Counted from the stretch's first letter, positions 9,119-21,790 are shown. The stretch: DNA of 64,000 bases from Didymella arachidicola (GCA_016630955.3 CM049987.1:806001-870000), one strand, 5' to 3'. Numbers and translations are program-made. Notes: generated by a model not told the origin, from the letters alone.

Positions 9119-12100
9119 ATGGCGGAGGAAGTCAACCCACAAGAGTTCGCGCGGCGGATCCGGCAGCTCGGAGAACAGACGATCGGAGACAGGAAGCTGG
9201 AGGAGGAGCTGATTCAGGGACGGAGTGAACGACTCGCGCGCAGAGCAGGTGTGTGCACACGCCGCATTTGTTTTGTTGTTGACTCCACAGTACTAATGCG
9301 TCGCCCAACACAGAGCGCGCTCGCTCGATCTCTCCAGAGAAGCCAACAACGCCGCGGCAAGTGCAAGAAAAGACGACCGCCATGAGCCCGCCGCCCGCGC
9401 AAGACGAAGCCGTCGCGCGTGAGGAGTCGCTGCAGCGATTGACGAGCCCCTCCGCGCCCGCGACCGACGATGGCGAGCCGCAGAAGCCGGCAACGAGTGC
9501 AGCAGCATTGGGCCGCTCAGGTACCCTCTCGTGGAAGCAGCGCCCGCAGTCTGGCAGCATGCGCCGGCCGCTGTCTGTGGCAGCCCGACCCAGCTCCCGC
9601 GACGCATCCACGCCCTCCTCGCCCGAACGGCCGCTCTCCAGAACACAGATCGCAGCCTCATTGGGCGCGAAGGACCCGGCATACTTCCGCCAGTCAGCCG
9701 AGAGTGGCAGGGGCGCGGCTGCGTACAGGAAGAACGAGGACGACAGTGCATCAGACACAGGGTCCATTGGGAGGAGGCAGCTGCCCGGCATGTCACGAGA
9801 CTCCGCGGTCTCGCGAGAGTCGACGACATCCAGCAAGGAGCCTGAGCTGGCGAGCCCGCCCACGGAGAGCACACCCTCCAGCCGGCCCACGTCAAGAGGC
9901 GGCTCCATGCGAGGGAGTACGGCCATGAGCAACCGCTTCTCCACAGCGACCTCCATCTCAGGAGGCGAGTCCGACGCCGCAGCCACACGATCGCCCCTAC
10001 CAACGCTTGAGTCGCAGAAATTTGCCCCACCTTCAGAACAAGGGACCACAGGGGAGAGCGGGGACAATGCAGGGGCGACACGCGGACCGCTCATGTCACC
10101 GGCGCAAGGGAGGAGATCGCCTGAGCGCGAGCGGTCTGCATCCCCTACGAAGGGCATGGGAGGCTTCGTGCTGAGTGCAAGCATGAAGCGCAGCGATAGT
10201 GTCAGCAAGAGATGGAGCACGCAAACCCCACCGCCGCTGAACAGGAACAGCTCAACTCTGAGCAACCGAGCAAGTGCCATGTCCGGATATGGATCTTTAG
10301 CGAAGATGGAGCGTCCAACGAGTCTGAGCAGAGAGGAATCTGCGGACACTCCTTCGCGACCACAATCAAGCTCTAGCAACACCACAATGAGGGGGCTTGG
10401 CATTGAGGTTGTACCAAAGGATGAGTTTGTCAGGCCTGCGTTGCCCAATCGTCACAGCCGCAGCAAATCTGTTCACTCCACGTTCAGCAACAGAGACAGC
10501 GATGATGGCGAGCGGCCGTCTAGTCCGCACAAGCGATTCAGCCCCTCCAAGTCCAGCTGGCTGGAGAATGCCATCAACAAACCAGAGTCGCCCAAGCCAC
10601 TGGCTCCTGCGTCCCCCTCACAGCCAGCATGGATGGCCGAGCTCAATCGTGCGAAGCAGCAACGTGGAAGCATGGACCTAGGCAAAGGCAGCCCTCTTGG
10701 AACACCATCTAGGGAGCATTCTGGCTCACGTCCGGCATCGCCGCTTAAAGAAGTTCAGCTCAGGCCAGTGTCACTTCGCAAACAGGCTCAGGATTCACCC
10801 AAGCTCGAATCACCCAAACTGGATGCATTCAAGTTCGAGCCGTCAAAGTTTGACCCCTTCGCGAAAGAGGAGCCGCGAAAGGCGTCTCCCTCGCTCGAGC
10901 CTGCGGCTGAGATCAAGCCGGCGTCGCCTTTAAAGGAAGAGACGAAGCCTTTCGAAGAGGTCAAGAGCGCAGAGAAACCGAAACCCACTGATAAGGTTGC
11001 GCCCATTGAGGCTGAGCCTGCAAAGACCGAGCCCATCGAGTCAGAGACAGAAACTCCAATCGAATCATCCCAGAAACAGGCTGAAGTGGCTCCGTTACCT
11101 GCTCCTAAGAAGTCGGTCCTATCGCGCTTCCCGCCTGCTACCGAATCGAAACCGATCACACCACCCAAGAAGGACTTCCGTGCTGGCTTGAAGTCACGAC
11201 AGATGCCACCGTCTGGTAGTCCTAAACCACAGAGTGAAGCGCAGAATGAGCTCGCGAACGTTTTTGGAAAGCTCAGGAAAGCAGAGACCAAGAACTTCGT
11301 CGCACCCGACGTTTTCAAGGCGAACATTGTGGGTGGTAAGAATGCGCTCAACGTTACTGGAGGTCCGAAGCCTACCGTACGCCGTGATGAGTTCAGAGAG
11401 AGCTTGAAAGAGAAGCGTTCATCAATGCTAGAGAAGGCTCAGGAGGAAGGTTCAGCACTAAAGCGATCAGAAAGCATCTCGAAGCCTGCTGTGGTACCAG
11501 AAGCTATCGCAATCCGAGGTCGATTGGACCGATCGAAGAGCATCTCCAAATTTCCCATTGTCCCCAAGGAAGAGGAAAAGAAGCCTCTACCAGAAGCTCT
11601 TGCCCGCAAGAAGAGTCTCCGAGGCGTCGAGCGGCCGAATCTCGACGTTAAGGATAAAGAGGAGAAGCCTGTTCCAGAGCCGCTTGCCAGGAGGAAGAGC
11701 TTGCGAGGAGTTGAGCGACCCAATCTGGATCTCAAGGACGATAAGCCTTCCTCTCCAGCTCCCTTGTTCTTCAAGAAGGACAACAGCAAGCCTAGCAAGC
11801 TAGCAGATCGGTTCAATCCTGCACTGGCCGGGATGCTAGCCCGTGGACCTCCCCCTCTAGCGAGTGAGAAGTCGACCTCCAGTGCTGGCGAATCATCTCC
11901 CTCACGTCCGGCGAAGGAAGAGGCAAGTGGACCTGGCCCTGAACTTACACATATGACCAAAGGACGCGCCCGAGGGCCGAAGAGACGAACTCCAGCTGCT
12001 AAGAAGGCCGCCTCCGAACCTGAAAAATCCCCTGAGAAGGTGAATACCACTGTTGCTGCTGCCCGATTGGTCAAACCCAGGCAAATTCTTCCCAGCTCTG

Positions 12101-14447
12101 AACCACCTAAGACTAACGGAACGCCAGAGGAGTCCTCTACCGTCAGCAAGTCCACCAGAGAGTCCATCGGTGAGAAACCTCTAACACCAGCAAAGCCACG
12201 CCAGATCTCAGCGAATTTTGACAAGGCCCCTGCCCCAGAAGTTGCGAAGAAGCCATCATCGATTGAGCTGAGCAGGAGGGTGTCCGGTACACCAAGCCTG
12301 ACGAAGAAGTCACCCGTGCCAGAGTCCATTGGAACACCAAAGACAGCTTCGCCTGTTGTACCGAAGAAGTCTGACAGGATAGCTTCTGGCAACTTCAGTG
12401 CTGCGCAGCCTTCACCAAAGCCGGAGTCTATAAGGTCGCCTTCTATCACATCAACCACATCGGCGAAGCCAGCGTCTCCCTCGCCATCTGTTACACCAAG
12501 ATTCTCAAGACCGCTGCCCACACCGCCGCCGAAGGAGTCGCCGAAGCCAGCGGTGTTGAAGGAGATCCCCACTCCCAATGCTGAGGCCTCGCCCGTCCCC
12601 TCACCACAAAAGTCTGGCTTCTCTTCTGTGAGAGCTGCAACAGCATTGTGGGGTCAACAGTCGGAGCCCTCCTCTTCCGCACCCCTCAGGACCAAGTCAC
12701 CCATCAAATTGCCGACGCAGGCTGATGAGAAGGCTGCGATGAAGGATGCCGGTCTTGTGCGATCGCCTGAGGCTGAAGCTAAGCCAGAGTCGCCAGTTCG
12801 ACCAGAGTCGTTCTCCTCCAAGCCACTCCCACCGGCCCCTCTCCAAACTAAGGCTAAGCCAGCGGGACTTGGCTTCAGCCTGGGCGGGTTTGGTAGCTTC
12901 GGGGGTGCCGCATCACGCTCGCGAGAGTCTAGTCCGCGCCTATCCAAAGATCTCCCTATGTCGCCACCTAGGAGCGCAGAGAAGCCACAATCGAATACCC
13001 CGAAGTCGCCACCTGCGCCGACCGCACCAAAGCATGATGGTATGTTCGCTGAGTTCTTCGACGAGGCTCCCATTACAGAAGGCCAACTGCCGGAGAGCAT
13101 CGACGCAGTCCAGGTACTGCACTCTCCACCTCATGACCTTGGCCCTTCCGGGAAAGTGCGGACCCAGAAGTCGGAGTTCTATGAGATTACAGGCGATGGC
13201 AAGATGTTGTCTGTAGCTACTCATGAGCAACATATGCTCTTCCAGGACTCGATGTACATTTGCACCCACGTCTACACCGATTCCAAGGGCGTGAAGAGCA
13301 CCAATGTGTATCTGTGGGCTGGCAATGGTGTAGCGGAGTCAAATATTGAGGATGCGCAGCTATTCGCCAGCAGCCACGCAAAGCAGAATCAAGCAAAGCT
13401 CCTCGTGCTCCGTCAAGGCAATGAACCGCCTAACTTCTTCGATGCTCTTGGCGGCATTGTCATCACAAGGCGAGGAACAAACCCAGCGTCTAAGGAGTTC
13501 ATGTTGTGCGGCCGACGTCACCTCGGCCATCTTGCCTTCGATGAGGTTGATTTTGCGCTGAAAAGCTTTTGTTCTGCGTTCGTGTACCTTATCTCCACGG
13601 CATCCGGCAAGGTATATCTTTGGAAGGGCCGTGGCTGCTCAGCAGAAGAGCTCTCCGGCGCACGCCTGATGGGTATGGACCTTGCACCCACAGGCGACTT
13701 CCAGGAAATCGACGAAGGTTCCGAGCCACAACATCTCGTCAACGTCTTCCCACCTCCTACACACAAGGGCCCTGCAATCCCACGCTCCGCCGACCACTGG
13801 CGCTACAAGGCCACCTCGGACCGCTATCGCGCACGACTGTACAAGATAGACCAACAACAGGAGGCCTCGGGAGGATGGGGGCAAAGTCTGCAGGTGGGTT
13901 CCTTCTTCGCGAACCTGCGCCGCAGCTCGTTTGCGCAGTCGCTCTCTCCCACTTCTACTGGCGCACACGCTGAAAACGGCCCACAGACGCCCAACACCCC
14001 CAAGAGCCCCCTGCCGCCGGGTATCACGACCAAGATTGTAGAGATCATGCCTTTCTGCCAGCGCGACCTGGAGCCCGAGTACATCTACGTCCTTGATGCT
14101 TTCTTCGAGATGTACATGTAAGTCTCCCCGCTTCCTCGTATCTGAAGCGGACACTAACAAGATGCAGTATCGTTGGCGCGCTGGCTCGCAGCCAGGCCCC
14201 CGCGTTCTCCACAGCGCTCATGTTCGCACAAGAGTACGGCATCCTCGCCGTCTCGGAAGAAGATCGCCCCTTCATGCCCGTCACGACCATCGTTCTCGAG
14301 GGCGTGCCGCGCGACATGAAGGCCGTCTTCCGCCACTGGAACGACGCGCTCATTCCTACTGCTGAGCTCATGAGCGGCAGTCTCAAGCGCGGGAAGAGTC
14401 TGAGGATCGTGGGGCTTGAGAAGGCCATCCAAGCTACAAGGAGGTAG
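9119..14447 (+). CDS. DUF4045 / gelsolin-repeat protein, 1,737 aa
   Basis: Exons 9119-9248, 9314-14117 and 14168-14447 (130, 4804 and 280 nt) join in phase. The start MAEEVNPQEFARRIRQLGEQ opens a DUF4045-like N-terminus. About residues 50-1280 are predicted disordered, rich in Ser, Pro, Lys and Glu with many SP/TP sites. They include a near-duplicated KSLRGVERPNLD segment near residues 755-795. From about 1290 the chain is folded, with three gelsolin/villin-like units: SEFYEITGDGKML with NVYLWAGNG, then FVYLISTASGKVYLWKGRG, then YIYVLDAFFEMYIIVGALAR to the end. The second splice rebuilds EMYIIVGAL, which confirms it. Gelsolin units bind actin and calcium in animals; in this fungal family the role is not established. 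A large minus-strand open frame inside exon 2 is a shadow. Confidence 0.88.
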
Positions 14448-14784
14448 AGCTATTGCGATTTATGGGTTGTACGATGTGGCGGTGTTGCTGTTCTTGTGTA
14501 TATATCTTAGCATGGCATCGTTGGTGGAGCCTTCGTGGCGTTTTGGTAGGAGGTCTGGTCATCGAGCTCCCATGGAGTGTGCCTGCCGCGAGCTCTTTAG
14601 TAGGAATGCATTGTCTTCTGCTTTTTGCACTGCATTGCACAGCTTGATCAAGTGTATGCCAATCCATCGTTGATATTGATGAAGCAAAACTATGAATGAT
14701 AACTATGAACAAGAAAACCAATACAGTGCACCCCCGAAACGCCCTGCTCAAAACCCCAACTCCCTCAAAATCTCCTCAAACAAT
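14448..14784. other. Convergent 3' region, nothing further seen
   Basis: Between the gelsolin-like gene (plus) and the small membrane-protein gene (minus). No gene, RNA or repeat is visible. Confidence 0.45.
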
Positions 14785-15050
14785 CTAGGACCGCGACATT
14801 TCCCCCTCCAATGTATCCAACGCCGTCACGCCCCCGCTCAACACATTCCTCGCACTCGCGTGCTGGTTCTGCCACCGTGTGCGCGCCATGTCCATCGCCG
14901 CGCCCTCTTTCGACGCCACGACGAATGTGTACGAGAATGCGAAGACTGCGGAAACGTTAAAAAGATTCATGTGGAGGTGGTGGAGAGCAAAACAGGCATA
15001 CCGATGAAGCCGGTGAAGGCTGGGAGGAAGGATTTGGGACTAGCTGGCAT
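14785..15050 (-). CDS. Small putative membrane protein, 69 aa, one intron
   Basis: Minus-strand exons 15050-15002 and 14945-14785 (49 and 161 nt) splice across a 56-nt intron (GTATGC donor, TTTCCGCAG acceptor) into 69 residues. It starts MPASPKSFLPAFTGFIVFAF. Residues 9-28 form one hydrophobic segment, followed by a short amphipathic tail with KEGAAMDMARTRWQNQHASA. The splice turns two unrelated short frames into one hydrophobic helix, which supports the model. Size and topology resemble small organellar inner-membrane proteins, but I recognise no family. A 127-residue frame on the opposite strand (14692-15075) is the alternative reading; it has unusual composition and no domain, so I prefer the minus-strand gene. 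Confidence 0.5.
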
Positions 15051-16473
15051 GTCGATGTGTGGTGTGATGGTGTAGTTGGTGAGTTGAAGGGCGAGGATCG
15101 AGGTTCAACTTAACGTGGTGCTGGGCTGTTTGACGGGTATAGAAGCTTTGTATCAAGAGACTGCGCGATGTGCTGACTAGATGTATTCGCACGATGATTG
15201 ATTGCTTGATGGATGCAGGGGGTGATACTGGGAGTAACACAGAAACACCAGCACTTATATCCTCGACGCATATCCAACTCCTTCACGAAACCACACGGCG
15301 CCCGCCGACTCCTCTGAGCATGCGTTGCGTGACATGCTCACCTTGCCCATCACGGTAATGCCAGGTCCCTCAGCCTTACGGGCCTCACCCAAAGCACTCA
15401 AAAGTCGAACGAGCACAGAGCGATCTTGGGGCGCTGATTGGGCCGCGCAAGCGTGATGTCATGCTTTTAAACGCTCCCGGCTCTGTGGTCAGACGATGTT
15501 TGGGTCTGGAGGGGTTGTGGTGGCGAGATGTGCGCTGGGTTGCGCTGGGGGTGGTGTGAGAACGGTGGTCGTGCGGTGGGTCGTACGATTATCGATAGCT
15601 CTCGGATCGTTGCCGGGATGAATAGGGTTGGGGTGCATGTGAAGTTGCTGTGCAGGAGCAATTTCTTGTATGCTTAGCTATTGTCATTCGTGTCTTTTCT
15701 GTGCTGGGCTGGATGTAAGTAGCGTTCTCGTTTTCTGTTAGCCAGCTGTTAAATACTCCTCGTTAGCTAGAGGGTCTGGACTGTTCACGCCCATGAGCGG
15801 CTTTGACCAAAGATGCACTCAAAGAGAACAATTCGCACGGCCAAGCCATTCGTTGTAGGAACTGGATTTTAATTCGCGTTCGACATGAAGCGTCGTTCAT
15901 ACAAGTAGATGGAGAAGGAAGTCGTGACGAAGGCAAGGCTGCTAAGTTTAGATCTAGCGCACAGGCACGTTCCCAGCAATGTGGTCGATCACCCGCAGAG
16001 AACCAAACACCGATCACTCTAATGAACCTTCCCGTGGTTCTTTGATAATTGTGCCTCACTTCGATGCTCAAGATACCTCCAGAGGGCTGCCACGCTCACA
16101 TGCACGGAGTGAAAATCTCATCGCCTGTGCGTCAGCCTCAGCTCTGCACGGGAGTCTGAGGCGCTGCGGCCATTAACTTTAGCTTCGAGAACGCAGCGCC
16201 AACGCACGCTATCAGGTCTCAACCGCTCTTTTTGGCCAGCAGCCAAACTCAAAGGAGACAGGCAAGACGCAGGTACCATTGATTTATGCTTAAGCGGTCT
16301 CGACAACAGCCTTCGATATGGCTGCTCCGGCACCCTTCAGCTCGGCGTGAGCACTTCTTGTCTGGACTCTGTCTTCTGCACCATCTCTCTCAGATCTGCG
16401 AGGAGTCGCACTTTCTCCTTCGCAGTAATTGATCACCTTCTATCTAATTGTTAATATTCGTTTCGAACCAACA
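15051..16473. other. Intergenic region, 1.4 kb
   Basis: Holds the 5' side of the small membrane-protein gene and the promoter and leader of the GPI protein gene. Only short, composition-driven open frames are present. No RNA gene, repeat or family-like peptide is seen. Confidence 0.5.
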
Positions 16474-17253
16474 ATGCGTTCGTCGGCAGTAACATCGCTC
16501 CTCGCAGCGCTCGCCCTCGCATCCGCCCAGCAGATCAACATCGACGCCGCTCTCGCCGTGCCAACCCCAAACCTCTCCATCGACCCTCTCGCGGCCCCTT
16601 CAGCGCTGACCTACGATGTCTTGAGCGCCACGTCCTCGATCGCCGCCGCCGCCGCTGCTGGCGAGACACCACCCGTGATCCTGAAGCGCAGCATCGTCGT
16701 ACGCCAGGACAACGCAACCTGCACAAACCGCACCATCGGTGCCGGCCCCGTTCCCTCGCCTGACACGTCTTCAGCCTTCCTCTCGTACCAACCCTTTGCC
16801 GACGCTGCAAAGAACGCCGCAACGCCCTCAAACTACACAACCGCGTTCACAAACTTGCACGCCAGCAGCACCGCAAAAAACTACCTCGGCGTCGCCGAAC
16901 TCTCTTCCTACTCCGTGTCGAACTGCACCGCTGCATGCGACGCCGCGAGCGGGTGCACAGCCGTGAACATATTCTTCGAGCGCACGCCGACACTGAACCT
17001 GGGGCCTGGGTGTACGAACGCGCCCAGCAGCACGGTGATCAAGTGTGTATTCTGGGGCGATGCGGTGACGAAGCAGAATACTGTGAATAGCGGATACACG
17101 GACAATGGGTTTGTGGTTGCGATTGCGGGGAGCAACGGGTATAATAAAGGCGAGGCGGCCAAGGAGGCGGCGAAGAGCAGTGGGAGCGGGAGGGTTGAGG
17201 TCACGCTGTTAATGTTGGGCGCTGTTAGTGCGATCATGATGTTTGGGTTCTAG
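16474..17253 (+). CDS. Secreted GPI-anchored surface protein with PAN-like cysteine segment, 259 aa
   Basis: Single exon, starting at ATG 16474 (MRSSAVTSLLAALALASAQQ); the frame continues upstream only to a TTG. Residues 1-18 are a signal peptide cut after ALASA. A KR site (near 66-67) may be cleaved by a Kex2-type protease. The central region has many N-glycosylation sequons (NAT, NRT, NYT, NCT). Residues about 145-220 carry a cysteine pattern (VSNCTAACDAASGCTAVNIFFER, split as C-x3-C-x5-C-x-AVNIFFER, then PGC and KCVFWG) typical of fungal PAN/apple-like secreted proteins. The C-terminus ends with a Ser/Gly linker and a hydrophobic tail (LLMLGAVSAIMMFGF), fitting a GPI anchor signal. Ligand and role are unknown. 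A distantly similar cysteine segment occurs in the gene at 62547. Confidence 0.8.
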   Translation: MRSSAVTSLLAALALASAQQINIDAALAVPTPNLSIDPLAAPSALTYDVLSATSSIAAAAAAGETPPVILKRSIVVRQDNATCTNRTIGAGPVPSPDTSSAFLSYQPFADAAKNAATPSNYTTAFTNLHASSTAKNYLGVAELSSYSVSNCTAACDAASGCTAVNIFFERTPTLNLGPGCTNAPSSTVIKCVFWGDAVTKQNTVNSGYTDNGFVVAIAGSNGYNKGEAAKEAAKSSGSGRVEVTLLMLGAVSAIMMFGF

Positions 17254-18148
17254 AATTTGGGACTTTTTGTTTGGTGTGGTGTACGGGAATAGACTACCAC
17301 TGGCATATCTGGTTCATTCCCCTCTCATGTCTCCATTCTCTTCCAAGCGGGGATTGCACCTTCATGGTCCTGCACATGCCCCCGATTCAAGAAGTCGCTG
17401 CGGATGGTGAGCGCAGAATAATCGTGTGAGCATGCCATCCATGGAACTGTCGAGACTTTGGATTTTGGGACTGCCCGTTACTGTACCGTGTTCTTAGGCA
17501 TGCAGGGACAGCAAACGTGACCATCGTAGTCGTGGAACGAGCTACAACAAACAAGGGTACATGGAGCGTTCCAAGGATAAACATGTGGCGGTGCTTTCGT
17601 TGACAACCACAATTGGCCGGTACAAGAACGAGGATCGAGTGCGGACAGCCCCGACAAAGCTTCAATGTCAGCGTTCACGAACGCTGTGACCAGGAACTTG
17701 CGGACGACTCCCCATGCTGTGATCAGCGTACACTCCGCCCACCAACACCTTCTCATACGGAGGCACAACGTGGCTAGGTACAGCAGATAGATATTTCACA
17801 TCTTTATCCAGTCGAAGTGAATGGGCTTTGCTTCCGCAACACCAGTCCAATCTATATTTACACAGAAGAAACTCCGATATCCAATCAGCCCAGCCGCCCA
17901 CAACAGGCGACTCAAGCACCCAGACAAAGGAAAATGAAGCATACAAACGCCGCTGCCAGCGGCCCACAATAGGCACGGCATGGTATCTATGAACAAAGGG
18001 AATCGTAACTCATACAAGCAGTCTGAAAGGAATGGTGTCTCGCCACTGGCACCGCTATTGGCGTACCGTGGTCGAGCAGTAGTTCGCTAAGATATTTCAA
18101 CAACTAAGGCCAAGGATGAAGATGATGAGTAACAATATGAGGTTACGA
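17254..18148. other. Convergent intergenic region, nothing further seen
   Basis: 895 bp between the GPI protein gene (plus) and the bZIP gene (minus). Open frames here are short and look random; no RNA or repeat is seen. Confidence 0.5.
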
Positions 18149-19957
18149 CTAGCAGTCGAGCATCGATGTGATGGCTGCTATCCTCTGGAACGCAGGCTCC
18201 ATGGCAGCAATCTTCTTCTCCAAACGTTCTGCCAGCATCGCCTCCGAAGCCTCAGAGACGACTAGGGTGAACTGGCTAGCCTTCTCGTTGACGAAAGTGA
18301 GCTCAACAGGAGCAGAGGTGCCAACAGAGGTGGCGGGCGAGGAGCGGTAGAGGTCGTACTCATCGTTCTCATCATCGTCTTCTTCGATAGAAGCCATGAC
18401 AGCCTGCTGAGACTGGACGGGGCGCTCAATGTTGGGGTAGTCGGCCTTGAGCTCTTCCTCGGTGGACGCCTCGTCCTCGACGGCGAAGATGGTGCTTTGG
18501 CCCTTGCCGGACATGGCGGAGATGTCCAGGGGATTAGCGGGGCCCTCGGGGAGCTCGGTGACAGCGAAGACGCGGGGCTGGTATCCATTGAAGCCGTTGC
18601 CCATATTCCAATTGGTGTTGTTATTGTTGATGTTGAGCATGGAGAAGTCGAGCTGAGTCTCAGGGACCACGGTCATGGCAACGTGGGTATTTTCAGACCG
18701 GGAGAATTGGAAGTGAGCCGGAGCTGGGGCCGAAGCAGGTGCCACGGGAGTAGAGCTCGACGGCATAGAAGCCAGAGGAGCCGAGGCTGCCATCTCCTGC
18801 TGCTCCTCGACAAGATCCTCGAGGAAGGGGTTGAAAGCCTGGTGTCTAAGTAAACGCTCGATGAAGGCCTGCTGGCGGCGGTTCTCCTCCATCAATGCGT
18901 GGTTTTGATTGCGGAGCTCGTTAGCCTCCTGGACCTTCACAGCGACCTCACCTTCAAGCTGACCAATGTATTCTATGACATGTTAGCAATTGATCTGAAC
19001 ATCGTTGCAATGTTTCCTACCCTTTCTTCTCGAACGGAAAGCGCGAGCAGAGACTTTGTTGCGGAGCTGGCGGCGCTCCTTGCTGCTGAGCTTCTTGCCT
19101 TCCTCCGAGGCAAGCAGACGCTCATCCTCGTCCATATCCTCCTCGTCCTTCTTAGCACGGATGATGTGGGGCAAGACATTGCCGTTGGAATCTTGGGATG
19201 CAAGAGCAGCATTCTGACTGTCGGCGCGGATCTGGGCAACAACACGTTGGATGGTAGCCTCTGTGCGCTCATCGCTGAGGGGGCTTGATGTCTTGCGTGG
19301 TGCAGGACGCTGCTGCTGCTGCTGCTGCTGCTGTGCATGCAGTTGGGCCTGCTGCCTCTGGTGCGCGATCTGCTGCTGCTGACGCTGCTGCTGCGCAGCC
19401 TGTTGTGCCTGTTGCTGCGCCTTAGCAAGAGCAGCCTGCTGCTGATGCATGCCAGGGTAGAGCCTGACGGCGGGAACCTCCTCTTGCTGGATCGCGCTGG
19501 GGTCGACAAAGTCGTCCTGATCATTGTTGTTAAAGGACATGTAGCTGTTCGGCGCATAGTCCATGCCCATGTTCATGTCCATGCCGACACCACTACTCCA
19601 CCCTTCCATCACCGAGTCGTTGCCCATCATGTCAAGTCCGGAGGACGAGAAAACGGGATAGCTTGAGTTGAAGCTGTTGTTCAGGCCAGCGATGGAGCCA
19701 GTGGGAATACCAGTCTGCTGCTTGAAGCGCTCATACTCGTGGCTGGGTTTGGCAGCCTCTTGCAGTTCCTCGTCAATAGTGGTACTGGTCGGGCTGGCGA
19801 TGTTTGATACTGCGCTCGACTCGCGCTTGAGTCCGGTTTGCGTGGGCGAAGGCAGTTGGCTGAAGTCGAAGAACTCGTGGTCGGGGTCCTGGCACTGGTT
19901 GATATGGGGGTTGAAGGCAGGAGCCATGAGCATCGCGGGTTGAACGGCGGTAGCCAT
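18149..19957 (-). CDS. bZIP transcription factor, 586 aa
   Basis: Minus-strand exons 19957-19021 and 18972-18149 (937 and 824 nt) flank a 48-nt intron that falls inside the bZIP region; the splice creates RSRRKEYIGQLE. The basic region KERRQLRNKVSARAFRSRR (about 292-312) has the N-x7-R signature (N-KVSARAF-R). The zipper follows with QLEGEVAVKVQEANELRNQN to about residue 350. The start MATAVQPAMLM is the first ATG; the frame upstream opens only at a TTG. Residues 190-260 are glutamine-rich, with two polyQ runs. The C-terminal half has acidic stretches (IEEDDDENDEYD) suitable for activation. The target genes cannot be read from sequence; stress or metabolic regulation is typical of the family. 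Confidence 0.92.
19310..19333 (-). repeat. (CAG)8 microsatellite encoding polyglutamine
   Basis: Eight CTG units on the plus strand, read as CAG (Gln) in the bZIP gene. A second, interrupted glutamine-rich tract follows at about 19365-19445. Confidence 0.9.
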
Positions 19958-21790
19958 GATTGCGTATATGGGAGGGTCCTGGGAGCGGTTTGGTGGTGCA
20001 CTGAGGCAGGCAGAGACGTTCTTTGGGGTGCGGTGTTGGGAGTGAACCAAGGCGGTTAGTAGGCTTCAGAAGAACGCGTCAGCTCGTTTATGGGTCCGGA
20101 TTTGCCGAAAAGTGTGGCTGAGTCGCAGGCTCTGCTCCTATTGTGTTTGAATCAGGGTCGAAGAAGGGTCGAAGAAGGGTCGTGTATTGATTTTGAGCGA
20201 TGGTATTAAGATAGCGAGTGCTTTGGTGAATGTGAGGTGTTAGGAGCGAGGGAGAATGGAACGATCATGGGGAAGGCCATCGGCGGTCTTTTGCTGGGGC
20301 CGGTGTGAGGCGTTTCAGGGAGGCGGAGCGCAGTCGCCCTATTTCGGGAATAGACAAGCTCATCCCAGCCGAGTCCAGTTTTCAGTCGATCCCTCTCCTC
20401 CGCAGTACGGCCAGTACGGCCGTTGTGAAGACGGGCGTGCTTGGATACGGGCATGGCGGCCATGGCCATCTTGAGGCTTCATGTCATGCCTGGCGATGCA
20501 GAAGTGGTAATTTATCGTGCTTTCTCAACGAGTTCCATTACGAGCTCTCTCCCCGCTTGGAGGATCTGCAACAAGGGAAATCGCGAGAGTGATATCACCA
20601 TCTGAACTCCAGCCTGACAGATACCGGCTCCCGAGTCCTCCAAGACACTTTGGAAGCCTTCGAAGCCTGGCATTACGACACCGCATGCTGACGGTGGCTT
20701 GCGATCCGTCGATGCCGGTGCCTACGGACGAATCACCGCCGCCCAGCTGAGGCTGTGCTGGTCCTTTCGGACGTATGATAGCGACGCTGCTCTGATTCGT
20801 CAAACTGGCTGTCATGATCTAAATTCGCTGGGTCTTTCTTTATCCGGCACGCCGTTAGCTAAGGCAGTCAAGAAGCTCATTCGCAGCATTGGAATCAGTC
20901 TCTCTCCGCCTTTCAAGCACCGCCAATCCATCTTTGTCAAGCTCGTCCCACCACCAATACCACATTCGCTATCTCACGACCTTCCTTTGCCGATCCCTCA
21001 CCGTTCTCCGCCCTTCAGCTGATCAAGGTACTTGCCATGAGGCTCGACACCAAGCTCGACCGGATTTAAACATGTCCGCCTCACACAGACCATGAAGGGG
21101 GCATCACAACAGCATGAGGCGTACGCGGCAGCGAAACTATCGTGGGCTCTTCCTTGCTACCTAATTTCTTAGGCAGCCAGACCTAGGCGAGTTTTTGCGC
21201 TTTGTGCAAATCACAACAATAGCATCAACAATCGCCCATGGCACAGACGTGGTGCATACGCAATAGGCGAATTTGGCACAAAGGACAGCCCAATCCATTG
21301 CTGTCTTCCTCTAGATCTACCACAGGACTGGAACGCTTTAGTGATAGTCACCCAAACAATCCTCAAGCAAAAGTGTTTCAAGACATTCAGAATGCACGCT
21401 AGCGCTGCAGTGCAGCAAAGGAGGGTTCGGACACGCGCTAGGAGACTCCCGTTCGTCGGTCAAGCGCCCCTAGGGTCGAGTTGACGCATGAAGCACCAGA
21501 AAGGCGCCTCAACCTGCGCGTACAACGGCCTATGCTTTTGCGACATGGGCATGCTGAGTTTCACTTCGTTGGCGCAGGCTGGGGTGGAAGCTTCCACGCG
21601 TCAAGCATTGCCAAGAGGATGTGCGATGTGCGAGGTGATGTGCAGCTATGGGATGTATTTGGTATGGTTGGGCCGGGTTATGGTCACAGATCTGGTCATG
21701 GCTTGCAGCGTGCCACAAGGCCTGAGGCTTTGCCTTAAAAATTGCAGAGCCTTGCGTCGAGCTTACGAGGCCTCTTTCACACCCATGGTC
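19958..21790. other. Intergenic region, 1.8 kb: bZIP promoter/leader and PPR 3' side
   Basis: The bZIP gene starts at 19957 and the PPR gene ends at 21791, both on the minus strand. Pyrimidine-rich stretches occur near 20890-21010. Only short open frames of random character are present. A small 11-bp tandem repeat lies at 20155-20182. Confidence 0.5.
20155..20182. repeat. 11-bp tandem repeat, 2.5 copies
   Basis: GGGTCGAAGAA is repeated twice and followed by GGGTCG, about 200 bp upstream of the bZIP start codon. Confidence 0.85.

Noticed and set aside
9132..10448. 438-codon open frame on the minus strand inside the gelsolin-like gene
   Set aside because: It is antisense to a GC-rich, low-complexity coding exon whose codon pattern keeps several frames open; no family resemblance.
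14692..15075. 127-codon plus-strand frame overlapping the 69-aa gene
   Set aside because: Pro/Arg/His-rich composition without a domain; the spliced minus-strand model gives a coherent membrane helix.
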